Positions 8,134-16,573 of a stretch of DNA of 64,000 bases are shown here, piece after piece (the stretch's first letter is position 1; each line of letters starts with the position of its first letter). This DNA is from JAGWBJ01 sp034423015. Its GTDB lineage: Bacteria > Chloroflexota > Dehalococcoidia > Lucifugimonadales > JAGWBF01. The DNA is taken from positions 72,267-136,266 of the forward strand of contig DAOUJG010000053.1 in assembly GCA_034423015.1 (NCBI GenBank), read 5' to 3'. Under the pieces are notes generated by a model. It made no database searches. It was not told where the DNA came from and saw only the letters and a program-made list of their open reading frames with translations. Both the position numbers and the translations under genes were made by a program.

Positions 8134-10892
8134 GACGATCCGGCGGCCTCTTTCAGGGCTGCCTGGGCGGCGGCGAGGCGGGCCACGGGGACGCGGAAGG
8201 GCGAGCAGCTAACGTAGTTCAATCCCTCCCGGTGGCAGAACTCGATGCTGGCCGGGTCTCCGCCGTGCTCCCCGCAGATCCCCACCTCCAGGTCCGGGCG
8301 TGTCCGGCGGCCCTGCTCCACGGCGATGCGGACCAGGGCGCCCACACCGTCGGGGTCCAGGGTGGCGAAGGGGTTGGCGGGCAGGACCTCCTCCTGGATG
8401 TAGGTGGCCAGGAACTTGCCCTCGGCGTCGTCGCGGCTGAAGCCGTAGGTGGTCTGGGTCAGGTCGTTGGTCCCGAAGCTGAAGAAGTCCGAGTGGCCGG
8501 CCACCTCTCCCGCTGTGAGGCACGCCCTGGGCACCTCTATCATGGACCCGTACAGATAGCCGACGGTGGTGTCCATCTCCTTCTGCACCCGGTCGGCGAC
8601 CTTGGTGAGACCTACTTTGAGGCGGCTGAGCTCGTTGACGTGGGAGGTGAGGGGGATCATGATCTCGGGGTGCACCTGGACCCCCTCGCGGATGAGCCCC
8701 GCGCCCGCGGTGATTATGGCCTCCACCTGCATCTCGTAGATGGCGGGGAAGGTCAGGCCGAGCCTGCAGCCTCGGTGCCCCAGCATGGGGTTGGACTCGC
8801 GCAGGGACTCCACAAGCTGCAGGAACTGCTCCCTGGCCTGCCTCTCCTCCTGGGGCGCGCCCCGGACCTCCATCTCCACCACCTCCCGCAGCAGGTCCTC
8901 GTGCCGGGGAAGGAACTCGTGGAGCGGGGCATCCAGGAGGCGGATGATAACCGGGCGGTCGCCCATGGCCCTGAGCACCCCGGTGAAGTCGGCTATCTGC
9001 AGCTCCTTGAGATGTGCAAGGGCGTTGTAGAACTCGTTGACGCCCACGGGTAGCTCGGGCGAGGTGGCGCGACGGACGGCCGCCTCGGGGTGGGCGGCCT
9101 CCCAGCGCTCGGCCTCCTGGGCGTTGATGAGCATCCGCTGCACCACGGGCACTCTGTCGGGCCCCAGGAACATGTGCTCGGTGCGGCAGAGGCCTATCCC
9201 CTCGGCCCCCATCGCCACGGCCCGCTCGGCGTCCAAGGGGGTGTCGGCATTGGCCCAGACGCCCAGGCGCCTGGCCTTGTCGGCCCAGGAGAGAAGGGTC
9301 TGGGCCTCCTGCAGCTCGTCCAAGTCCGGCTGGAAGGTGGGTATGGCCCCGGCGAACACCTCCCCGGTGGTGCCGTCCACGCTGAGGTCGTCTCCCTCCT
9401 CTATCGTTTGGCCGTTGGCGACGAAACGCCGGCCCTGGAGGTCGACCTGTATGTCCTCGCATCCGACCACGCACGGCTTGCCCAGTCCCCGGGTGACCAC
9501 CGCCGCGTGGCTGGTGACGCCGCCGCGGCTGGTGAGCACGCCCCTGGCCTCCAGTATGCCGTGGATGTCGTCGGGCTTGGTCTCGGGCCGGACCAGGATG
9601 ACGGGCGTGCCGTTCTTGCCGGCCTCGGCGGCCCGGGTGGCGTCGAAGAACACCTTGCCGGTGGCCGCTCCCGGGGAGGCGCCGAAGCCGCGTCCCAGCA
9701 GCTCCTGCGAGGATACCTTGGCGGCCCTGGCTTCGGAGTCGAAGCGAGGGACGAAGAGCAGGGACAGCTCCTCGGCGTTGACCCGGTTGATGGCCGCGCT
9801 CTCGTCGATCAGGACCTCGTCCACCATGTCCACGGCGCTCTTCACGGCCGCCTGGACGGTCCGGGCGGCGTTGCGGGCCTGGAGCATGTACAGGCGGCCA
9901 CCCTCCACGGTGAACTCCAGGTCCTGGACGTCCCTGTAGTGCTGCTCCAGCTGCTGGGCCACCCTGGAGAGCTGGGAGTGGACCTCGGGCAGCTGCCGGG
10001 CGAGGGCGGAGATGGGTTCGGGGTTGCGAATCCCCGCCACCACGTCCTCTCCCTGGCCGTTGACGAGGTACTCGCCGTACAGCTCCTTTCGGCCGTTCAG
10101 GGGATTGCGCGTGAAGAGGACTCCCGTTCCGCTGTCGTCTCCCAGGTTGCCGAAGACCATGGCCATTATGTTGACGGCCGTGCCCCAGTGGTGGGGGATG
10201 CCGAAGTGGTCCCGGTAGCTGACGGCGCGGGGGCTGTTCCAGCTCTCGAAGACCGCCTTGACGGCTCCTTCAAGCTGCTCCCAGGGGTCCTGGGGCACTT
10301 CGCTGGAGGTGGCCTTGTGGACCTCCGCCTTGAACTGCTCGATGACGCTGCGGAGCTGGTCGGGGTTCAGCTCGTTGTCCAGGCTGACTCCGGCGCGCTC
10401 CTTCTCCCGGGCGAGTATCTCCTCGAAGACCTCGGAGTCCACGCCCATCACGACTCCGGCGTACATCTGTATGAACCGGCGGTAGGCGTCATAGGCCGGA
10501 CGCTCGTCGCCCATGAGGGAGGCCAGACCGTGGACTATCTCGTCGTTGTTTCCCAGGTTGAGGATGGTGTCCATCATGCCTGGCATGGATATCCTGGCTC
10601 CCGAGCGCACGGAGACCAGCAGGGGACTGGACTCGGAGCCGAACCGGCGGCCGATGGACTCCTCCAGCGACGCCATGTTGCTCCTTACAGCCTCCCACAG
10701 GCCCTCGGGCACCTGGCCGCCGGTCTCGAAGAAGTGGACGCAGGCCTCGGTGGTGATGATGAAGCCGGGGGGCACGGGAAGGTCCAGGTTGGCCATCTCG
10801 CAGAGGTTGGCCCCCTTGCCGCCCAGCAGGTCGCGCATCCCCGCATCGCCTTCGTCGAACCGATAGGTCAGCTTGCTGCCGCCCTTTGCCAT
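8130..10892 (-). CDS. ppdK: Pyruvate, phosphate dikinase
   Basis: 920 residues, slightly longer than typical bacterial PPDK (about 875-890). Interconverts pyruvate, ATP and phosphate with phosphoenolpyruvate, AMP and pyrophosphate. The N-terminal ATP-grasp part begins with GGKGANLCEMANL. The phosphohistidine domain has RGGVTSHAAVV, with the catalytic His near residue 460. The C-terminal PEP/pyruvate TIM barrel has GLCRTEHMF and GICGEHGGDPAS, containing the catalytic Cys. It probably serves reversible PEP formation in central metabolism. The gene is monocistronic, and its stop codon overlaps metH by the shared CTAG. Confidence 0.97.
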   Translation of the reverse strand: MAKGGSKLTYRFDEGDAGMRDLLGGKGANLCEMANLDLPVPPGFIITTEACVHFFETGGQVPEGLWEAVRSNMASLEESIGRRFGSESSPLLVSVRSGARISMPGMMDTILNLGNNDEIVHGLASLMGDERPAYDAYRRFIQMYAGVVMGVDSEVFEEILAREKERAGVSLDNELNPDQLRSVIEQFKAEVHKATSSEVPQDPWEQLEGAVKAVFESWNSPRAVSYRDHFGIPHHWGTAVNIMAMVFGNLGDDSGTGVLFTRNPLNGRKELYGEYLVNGQGEDVVAGIRNPEPISALARQLPEVHSQLSRVAQQLEQHYRDVQDLEFTVEGGRLYMLQARNAARTVQAAVKSAVDMVDEVLIDESAAINRVNAEELSLLFVPRFDSEARAAKVSSQELLGRGFGASPGAATGKVFFDATRAAEAGKNGTPVILVRPETKPDDIHGILEARGVLTSRGGVTSHAAVVTRGLGKPCVVGCEDIQVDLQGRRFVANGQTIEEGDDLSVDGTTGEVFAGAIPTFQPDLDELQEAQTLLSWADKARRLGVWANADTPLDAERAVAMGAEGIGLCRTEHMFLGPDRVPVVQRMLINAQEAERWEAAHPEAAVRRATSPELPVGVNEFYNALAHLKELQIADFTGVLRAMGDRPVIIRLLDAPLHEFLPRHEDLLREVVEMEVRGAPQEERQAREQFLQLVESLRESNPMLGHRGCRLGLTFPAIYEMQVEAIITAGAGLIREGVQVHPEIMIPLTSHVNELSRLKVGLTKVADRVQKEMDTTVGYLYGSMIEVPRACLTAGEVAGHSDFFSFGTNDLTQTTYGFSRDDAEGKFLATYIQEEVLPANPFATLDPDGVGALVRIAVEQGRRTRPDLEVGICGEHGGDPASIEFCHREGLNYVSCSPFRVPVARLAAAQAALKEAAGSS

Positions 10893-11014
10893 CGTCTACT
10901 CCGATCTCTCTCCCCTTCCGGGGACCTGAGCTATGGCTTGGTCTCCGCCGGACGCCGCCCGCGCCCGGGAGTCAGTGGCGCCTCGTTACCCCGCTTTCGC
11001 GTGGGGCCGCTCGC

Positions 11015-12022
11015 TCAGGACTCGTCCTGCGGGGCGGCGGCCGCTTCCTCCAGGTAGAAGCCGTTCTCCCAGAGGTCGTCCAGTACGGCCTCCTCCTCCG
11101 GCCCCAGGTCGGGCGTGTCGGGAGCGGAGGTGTACTCCACCAGCTCATCCATGCCGGTGATGTTGGGCAGCACCGAGACGATGCTGCCCTTGGCCAGGCA
11201 GAACTTGATGGCCGCCTGGGACATGGTCCGCCCCGTCTCCTCGGCCAGGAACCTGGCCTGCGCGGCCTTCTTGAGCGCGTCGACCATCCACTCGTGCTTG
11301 CGGTGGGCGCGGTGGTCGGTGGGGTCGAACTCCGGGGGCTCGGTGAACTTGCCGGTGAGGACCTCGGAGGCGTGGGGCACCCGGGACAGGAGGCCCACGT
11401 TCTCCTCCTCGGCGATGGGAAAGAAGCGGCGGGCCGGGTCCTGCTCCAGGATGCTGTAGATTATCTGGACGGAGCTGACCTGCCTCTCCCGCATGGAGGC
11501 CTCTCCCTCCTCGAACCATCCTATGTCCGGGCCCAGGGCGGAGCCGTAGTACCGTATCTTGCCCTCCTTGACGAGGGCATCCAGCAGGTCGAACACCTCG
11601 TCGTTCTCGATGGCGTCGATGCGGGGGTTGTGCAGCTGGAAGAGGTCTATGTAGTCGGTCTTGAGGCGGCGGAGGCTCTGTTCGCATGCGTAGCGGATGA
11701 AGTCCGGCTCGAAGCGCTGGGACCGCTCCTTGTGGCCGATGCGCTCTATGTTGTCGTACCAGTCGTAGCCGAACTTGGTGGCGATGACTATGTCATGCCT
11801 GGCGTGTCCCAGGGACTTGGCCAGGATCTCCTCACCGTAGCCCTCGCCGTAGGTGTCGGCGGTGTCGAAGAGGTTGATCCCCATCTCCACTGCCTGCTCG
11901 AGGAGGCGCACCTTGTCGGCCTCCTCGATGCGGCCCCACCAGTTGGTGGCCACGGTCCACAGGCCGAACCCCACCTCGGATAGCTGGAGGTCGGTCCTGG
12001 GTAGCTGCCGGTACTTCAACAT
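11015..12022 (-). CDS. Aldo/keto reductase
   Basis: 335-residue NAD(P)H-dependent oxidoreductase of the aldo/keto reductase superfamily. The catalytic tetrad is recognisable: Asp and Tyr in LFDTADTYGEGYGEE, Lys in IATKFGYDW, and His in FQLHNPR. SVLPNITGMDELVEY marks the C-terminal cofactor-binding loop. The ATG at 12022 begins MLKYRQLPRTDLQLSEVGFG, the family start; the open frame extends further upstream but without homology. The physiological substrate is unknown. It sits between ppdK (122 bp gap) and a DUF1802 gene on the same strand, with no clear functional link. Confidence 0.93.
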   Translation of the reverse strand: MLKYRQLPRTDLQLSEVGFGLWTVATNWWGRIEEADKVRLLEQAVEMGINLFDTADTYGEGYGEEILAKSLGHARHDIVIATKFGYDWYDNIERIGHKERSQRFEPDFIRYACEQSLRRLKTDYIDLFQLHNPRIDAIENDEVFDLLDALVKEGKIRYYGSALGPDIGWFEEGEASMRERQVSSVQIIYSILEQDPARRFFPIAEEENVGLLSRVPHASEVLTGKFTEPPEFDPTDHRAHRKHEWMVDALKKAAQARFLAEETGRTMSQAAIKFCLAKGSIVSVLPNITGMDELVEYTSAPDTPDLGPEEEAVLDDLWENGFYLEEAAAAPQDES

Positions 12023-12129
12023 GCACTCCGCAGGATAGTCTCCCCGGCCGGGCGTGCGGGCTGCCGCCGGCCCGAGGACAAGCGTGCGCCCGCCATCGGT
12101 CCCCGGGCCTTCGGCCCCCCGGCCCTCGG

Positions 12130-12702
12130 TTATTTCAGCGCGGCCTTGACCTCTTGGACCCTGGTCCGGAAATCGTCGTCGGTCATGACCGGGGCGAGGG
12201 CCCCGAGTCGGACGGGCTCCGGGAGCTCGACCCAGGACTTGCACCCGGCGAAGGACCGGGAGAAGGGCACGGTGTGCGGCTCCTCCAGGCGGTACAGCCG
12301 TACCAACAGTATGGCCAGCGGGTGTCTTGGCTTCCAGTGAAGGCGCTTCTGCGCGTAGTCCGATGTCCAGATGTGGTGGGGCTCCAAGCTGTCCACGGCG
12401 GCCTGTTCGCTCAGCTCGATGGCTTCTTCGACCCTGGCCCAGTGGCCGAAGGTGATGGCGCCGTTGCCCCCGGCCTCGGCGACCACCCGGGACAACTCCT
12501 GGTGATACTCCTCCTTGAGCAGCTCCGGCTTCTGGTGCTCGAAGGTCGGATACATCAGGAACTCCGGATGTAGCACCCGGAAGTCCTTGCCATCCTCGTG
12601 GATGCCGCCCTTGCGGAGGAGGAGGATCTGGTCGCCCCGGTCGAAGGCGCGAATGGTGACGGCCCACTCCTTGAAGGCGACATTGCAGGAGAGATGGTGC
12701 AT
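12130..12702 (-). CDS. DUF1802 family protein
   Basis: 190 residues. The opening FKEWAVTIRAFDRGDQILLLRKGGI is the signature of DUF1802, a family of unknown function. A central EFLMYPTFEHQ segment and C-terminal PFAGCKSW-like region (SFAGCKSWVEL) also fit. No catalytic motif or membrane segment is evident. ATG at 12702 has GGAG 8 nt upstream and is preferred over the longer start at 12723. It is divergent from the Sec-containing flavoprotein gene, with 152 bp between the starts. Confidence 0.8.
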   Translation of the reverse strand: MHHLSCNVAFKEWAVTIRAFDRGDQILLLRKGGIHEDGKDFRVLHPEFLMYPTFEHQKPELLKEEYHQELSRVVAEAGGNGAITFGHWARVEEAIELSEQAAVDSLEPHHIWTSDYAQKRLHWKPRHPLAILLVRLYRLEEPHTVPFSRSFAGCKSWVELPEPVRLGALAPVMTDDDFRTRVQEVKAALK

Positions 12703-12820
12703 GGTCTCGCTCCGGGCGGGCACGGGCGGCCGAATGGTGCCCGCGAATATCCAACAATGTTATCACCAACGGTCAACTGCCTCAACCGGTGGCGCTGCTC
12801 CTTTCCCTTCCCACTGCGGC

Positions 12821-12826
12821 TATAAT
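12821..12826 (+). promoter_or_regulatory. -10 box (TATAATGGG) for the Sec-containing flavoprotein gene
   Basis: Perfect TATAAT followed by GGGACGG, 28 nt before the ATG at 12855. No convincing -35 at 17-18 nt. The context matches the -10 regions of metH and pyrF. Confidence 0.5.
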
Positions 12827-12854
12827 GGGACGGTACCGAGACATAAGGGGGACG

Positions 12855-14006
12855 ATGACGGGAAAGAGATACGACGTCCTGATAGTGGGGGCCGGGCCCG
12901 CGGGCACGACCCTCGCCTACGACCTGGCGCGCCGGGGTGTCAGCACCCTCATCGTCGAGCGGGAGAGGCTGCCCCGTTACAAGACCTGAGGCGGCGGTGT
13001 GAATGAAAGGGCCGTTCGGCTCTTGGATTTCCCGATAGCGCCCGTGGTCCAGAGGACCGTGGACCGGGCGTGGCTCACCTACAGGATGTCCGGTGGCTTC
13101 GTCCGCAGCTTCCATCAGCCCTTTACGTACATGACGATGCGGGAGCGCCTGGACTCCTACCTGGCCCAGCGGGCCGTGTCGGTGGGGGCCGAGGTCATGG
13201 ACGGGGCCCGTGTCGTGGGAGTCGAAGCCGGGGACGGGCCCGTACGCGTTTCCGTGGCCGGGGAGACCATCGAGGGCCGGGTGCTGGTGGGGGCCGACGG
13301 GGTGAACAGCGTCGTTGCCCACCAGGCGGGACTCCTGAGGGATGCGGAGGTCGGCGTCGGGCTGGAGAGCGAGGTCTACCCTGCCCCCGGCATCCTGGAG
13401 CCCTGGAGGGACACGGCCGGCCTGGATTTCGGGACCCTCCGGGGCGGCTACATGTGGGTGTTCCCCAAGGAGGACCACCTGTCCATCGGCGTGGCGGGGT
13501 TCGCCCGGTGGGGTCCCAGGATGCGGGGCCTCCTGGACGCCTACCTGGGCTTCCTGGGGTTGGAGGGCGCGGAACGCCGACTGACCAGGGGACACCGGCT
13601 GGCGCGACGCAAGAGGGGGATGGCCATCCAGTCTGGCCCTGTCCTGCTGGTGGGAGATGCGGCGGGGCTGATGGACTTCTGGACCGGGGAGGGCATCTAC
13701 TACGCCGTCAAGAGCGCCCAGGCGGCGGCACCGGCCATCGCCGCGTACCTGGAGGGTGCGACCCCGGACTTCGCCGGCTACGAGAAGACCATCGACGCCG
13801 AGCTGATGCCCGAGCTGCAGATAGCCCGGACGCTGACGAGGATCGCCGTGTGGTTCCCCAAGCTCACATACACGTTGATGAAGAGGTCGGACTGGGTGTG
13901 GAACGCCGGGTGCCAGGTGCTGCGGTCCGAGAAGACCTATCAGGACGTAAGGGGTAGGATGGGGCCCCTCACCTTCCTCTTCGACCTGGCCGGTAAGGGG
14001 ACGTGA
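12855..14006 (+). CDS. Geranylgeranyl-reductase-family FAD oxidoreductase with in-frame TGA = Sec45
   Basis: 383 residues read through one TGA at 12987-12989 (codon 45). The N-terminus has the FAD dinucleotide motif IVGAGPAGTTLAYDLARRG and VERERLPRYKT, then the TGA, then GGGVNERAVRLLDF in the same frame with no indel. In this family the segment is R-Y-K-x-C-G-G-G, so the TGA replaces the conserved Cys. Later motifs are intact: VLVGADGVNSVV, and GDAAGLMDFWTGEGIYYAVKS, the second FAD-binding motif. A SECIS-like stem-loop follows 24 nt after the TGA. The family reduces isoprenoid double bonds in chlorophyll, quinone or lipid side chains; the exact substrate here is unknown. Read as two separate ORFs, the second half would lack the FAD site. 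Confidence 0.8.
12990..13030 (+). promoter_or_regulatory. Candidate bacterial SECIS element in the flavoprotein gene
   Basis: A 7-bp stem AAGGGCC (13007-13013) with GGCTCTT (13018-13024), one G-T wobble, caps a GTTC tetraloop (13014-13017). The loop begins 24 nt after the TGA and starts with GT, meeting the general description of bacterial SECIS elements (short upper stem, G in the first two loop positions, about 16-37 nt from the UGA). A GAAT/ATTTC lower helix may extend it. Folded by eye only. Confidence 0.55.
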
Positions 14007-14033
14007 CGGGACGGCTACCGGAGTGATTAGCCC

Positions 14034-14594
14034 TCACGCGACGACGGCTGATACCTCGACGGTGAGCTCGGGCAAGGCCTGGGGCGAGACCCGGCTTCCT
14101 ACCGGCGACACCTGGACGCTGCCGTACCCCCCGGTCACGGGCTCCCGGTATACCTCGACGGCCCCCGAGCCCAGGTCCACCAGCCACACCTCGGGAATGG
14201 CCGCCGTTCCGTAGGCCGGCACCTTGACCTCCCTATCGTACTCCGCGGAGGCGTCGGAGACCTCCACCAGCAGGAGGATGTCCTCGGGGCCCGGGTGGGA
14301 CTCGGAGTAGAAGTCGGCCCTGGCGCGGAGGATGGCCAGGTCGGGCTGGGGCTCGGAGAACTCGCCGAGCCTGACGGGGTTCTGCACAGCAACGATGAAG
14401 CGTCCCCCGGCCTGCCTCGAAAACGCTTGAGTCAGGCGGTTCACACAGGCCGCGTGGCGGCTGCCGATGGGTGCCATCTCCACTATGTCTCCTTCCAGCA
14501 GCTCTACCCGGTCGTCCTCGGCCAGGATTCCAGCGTCGATCATGCGGTCGTAGTCGCCGACGGTGAAGCGGCGTCTGAGAAGCTGGATGGCCAT
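14034..14594 (-). CDS. Uma2 family (DUF820) endonuclease-like protein
   Basis: 186 residues with the PD-(D/E)xK layout of Uma2 proteins: VELLEGDIVEMAPIGSRH, QNPVRLGEFSEPQPDLAIL (catalytic Asp), LLVEVSDAS and DREVKVPAYG. The family is abundant in Chloroflexota and cyanobacteria, and its biological role is unsettled. The gene is a monocistron convergent with the flavoprotein gene. SD GGAGGAG sits upstream of the ATG and a TATACT -10 at 14639-14644. A second, divergent Uma2 copy lies at 39233-39787. Confidence 0.9.
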   Translation of the reverse strand: MAIQLLRRRFTVGDYDRMIDAGILAEDDRVELLEGDIVEMAPIGSRHAACVNRLTQAFSRQAGGRFIVAVQNPVRLGEFSEPQPDLAILRARADFYSESHPGPEDILLLVEVSDASAEYDREVKVPAYGTAAIPEVWLVDLGSGAVEVYREPVTGGYGSVQVSPVGSRVSPQALPELTVEVSAVVA

Positions 14595-14696
14595 GACTCC
14601 TCCTTCTGGAAGCTCCGGTCTGGAAACTCTTGCTGCCGAGTATACGTTGGTCGGCGCGCCTGGGGAAGAGAATGGGCCGAGGCTTGGGGTCCCGGC

Positions 14697-15464
14697 TCAG
14701 GCGCGGTCCAGCAGCCGGGTGAGGTTGGCGGTGGTGGCCTGGGCCACCTCTTCGACGGTGATGCCCTTCAGCTCGGCCAGCTTCTCGGCCACGTCCCGTA
14801 CGTGGCGAGGCTCGGTCCAGTTGTGCCGGTACTTCTTGAAAGGCTGGGGCGCTGCGTCGGTCTCCAGCACGATGCTCTCCAGGGGGATGTCCCTCGCCAC
14901 CTCCTGGAGGTCGGGCAGCCTGAGCAGCGGCCGGGCCAGGGAGATATGGAACCCGGAATCGATGGCCTCCCGCGCCGTCGCGGTGTCGGCCTGAAAGTAG
15001 TGCATCACGGCGCCGACTTCGTGGGCCCGCTCCTCCCGAAGGGTGCGGAGCACCTCGGGATGGGACTCCCGGGAGTGGAAGATGATGGGCAGATTCAGCT
15101 CCCGGGCCAGCCGTATCTGGGCCCGGAACACCTGGTCCTGTACGTCCCTGGGGGGAGACCCAGGTAGGAAGTCCAGCCCTATCTCGCTAATGCACACCAC
15201 GCGGGGGTTGCCCGCCGCCATTCCTCGCAGGGCGGAGTAGGTCTCGTCGTCGACGGGCTTCCTGGCCTCCATGGGGTGTATGCCCACGCCGGCGACGAAG
15301 GCGTCGTAGCTGCGGGCCAGCTCCACGCACGCCCTGGAGGACTCCACCGTGGTGCCCGCGCACACGATGAGGCCGACCTCGGCATCCCGGGCCCGGTCCA
15401 GGATCCCGGGGAGCTCCGTCGATGCGTATTCGTCCAGGTGGGTGTGAGAATCGTTCAGTATCAT
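14697..15464 (-). CDS. tatD: TatD family DNase
   Basis: 255-residue TIM-barrel metal hydrolase. Metal ligands are visible in SHTHLDEY, GVGIHPME, ISEIGLDF, IIFHSRES and VLETDAAPQP, the order expected for TatD/YcfH 3'-5' exonucleases acting in DNA repair or turnover. Length matches the family. It is divergent from the LPG-synthase-like gene, and the AT-richer 15465-15541 stretch between them probably contains both promoters. Confidence 0.93.
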   Translation of the reverse strand: MILNDSHTHLDEYASTELPGILDRARDAEVGLIVCAGTTVESSRACVELARSYDAFVAGVGIHPMEARKPVDDETYSALRGMAAGNPRVVCISEIGLDFLPGSPPRDVQDQVFRAQIRLARELNLPIIFHSRESHPEVLRTLREERAHEVGAVMHYFQADTATAREAIDSGFHISLARPLLRLPDLQEVARDIPLESIVLETDAAPQPFKKYRHNWTEPRHVRDVAEKLAELKGITVEEVAQATTANLTRLLDRA

Positions 15465-15541
15465 GGGCGCCGCCTCTATGCGTATATATTGACTTTACTC
15501 TATACTATGTTTGGAATGATGGACAAGGGAACGGGCGGCAG

Positions 15542-16573
15542 GTGCTGAGGGCCCTTCCGAATACGGCGAGACGGGGGCTCAAGGACGCCCGTGTACGGGC
15601 CGCTCTGGGAGTCGCCGTCGGCTTGACCCTTGGTTGGCTCGCCGTGCGCGGAGTCGACTGGGGACTCGTGGCGGACGAGTTCAACAGCTTCCCCGTCAAG
15701 TGGGCGGCGGCGTCCCTGGCGGTGATGATGCTGTCCGCGGTGGTCCGCGCCTACCGCTGGCAGAGACTGTTCCTGGAAGAGAAGCCCCACCTGCCGCGGA
15801 TGTTCCTGGTGCAGAACACGGGAATAGGGCTCAACAGCCTGGTCCCCCTGCGCGTCGCAGGAGAGGGAGCCCAGTTCGCCCTCCTGACCCTGCGGTACGG
15901 CGTGAGGAGAGGGGTGGCGCTGGGCACCATGGGCGTGGAGCGGGTGCTGGACCTCGTGGTGACGGCCTCGCTGCTGATGGCCGGGCTGACCCTGATCCCC
16001 GATAAGGGCGACGTGCTCCCCTATGTGGTGGGGGCCTTCGTGGTTGCCGTGGCGTCGGTAATAGCCATCCCGTTCCTCGTCTATCTCAGCACCAAGCCTT
16101 TCTTGAGACGCATACCGCTGATCGTGTCGATGGCGGGGTACCTCACCGACTTGGGAAGGGCCAAGTTCGCCATTACCTCGGCGCTCTTCCTGACCCTGGG
16201 ATACTGGCTCCTCGTGGGGGCGTGCGGATGGCTGTTGGCCGTGGGGATGGGCCTCGATATCTCCGCTTTCGTAGCGACCCTCGCCATTCTCGGGGCCATC
16301 TACTTTACGACCTCGTTGCCGGGGCTGCCGGCCTCGTTGGGTACCTTCGAGTTCGCCATGGTATACGTTCTCAAGCTGTTTGGCGTGGGCCAGGCGGCGG
16401 CGTTCAGCTACGCCGTCGGCCTCCACGCCATTCTGTTCCTGCCGCCGATACTCATCGCCGTGTCTATGCTCCTTACTCTGGGATTGAAGAGCCTGGCCTC
16501 GGGCTCGGGCGCACAGATGCAGCGGTCCGAGCCGGCGACGGCCGTAAAAGACACGGGAAGGATTGGCGTGTGA
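15542..16573 (+). CDS. LPG-synthase-TM / UPF0104 family membrane protein
   Basis: 343 residues with about eight hydrophobic segments. GIGLNSLVPLRVAGEGAQF near residue 95 is the N-x-L-x-P-x-R-x-G-E signature of the lysylphosphatidylglycerol synthase transmembrane family (UPF0104), followed by RGVALGTMGVERVLDL. No aminoacyl-transferase domain is attached, so it is a stand-alone membrane module, perhaps for lipid handling. The ATGs upstream at 15507, 15516 and 15519 are in other frames; GTG at 15542 is the best in-frame start. Its TGA overlaps the GTG of the downstream lipoprotein gene, indicating translational coupling. Confidence 0.82.
   Translation: MLRALPNTARRGLKDARVRAALGVAVGLTLGWLAVRGVDWGLVADEFNSFPVKWAAASLAVMMLSAVVRAYRWQRLFLEEKPHLPRMFLVQNTGIGLNSLVPLRVAGEGAQFALLTLRYGVRRGVALGTMGVERVLDLVVTASLLMAGLTLIPDKGDVLPYVVGAFVVAVASVIAIPFLVYLSTKPFLRRIPLIVSMAGYLTDLGRAKFAITSALFLTLGYWLLVGACGWLLAVGMGLDISAFVATLAILGAIYFTTSLPGLPASLGTFEFAMVYVLKLFGVGQAAAFSYAVGLHAILFLPPILIAVSMLLTLGLKSLASGSGAQMQRSEPATAVKDTGRIGV

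Noticed and set aside
12999..14006. Flavoprotein starting at GTG 12999 after the TGA
   Set aside because: That start would omit the FAD-binding GAGPAG motif, while the upstream part is in the same frame and matches the family.
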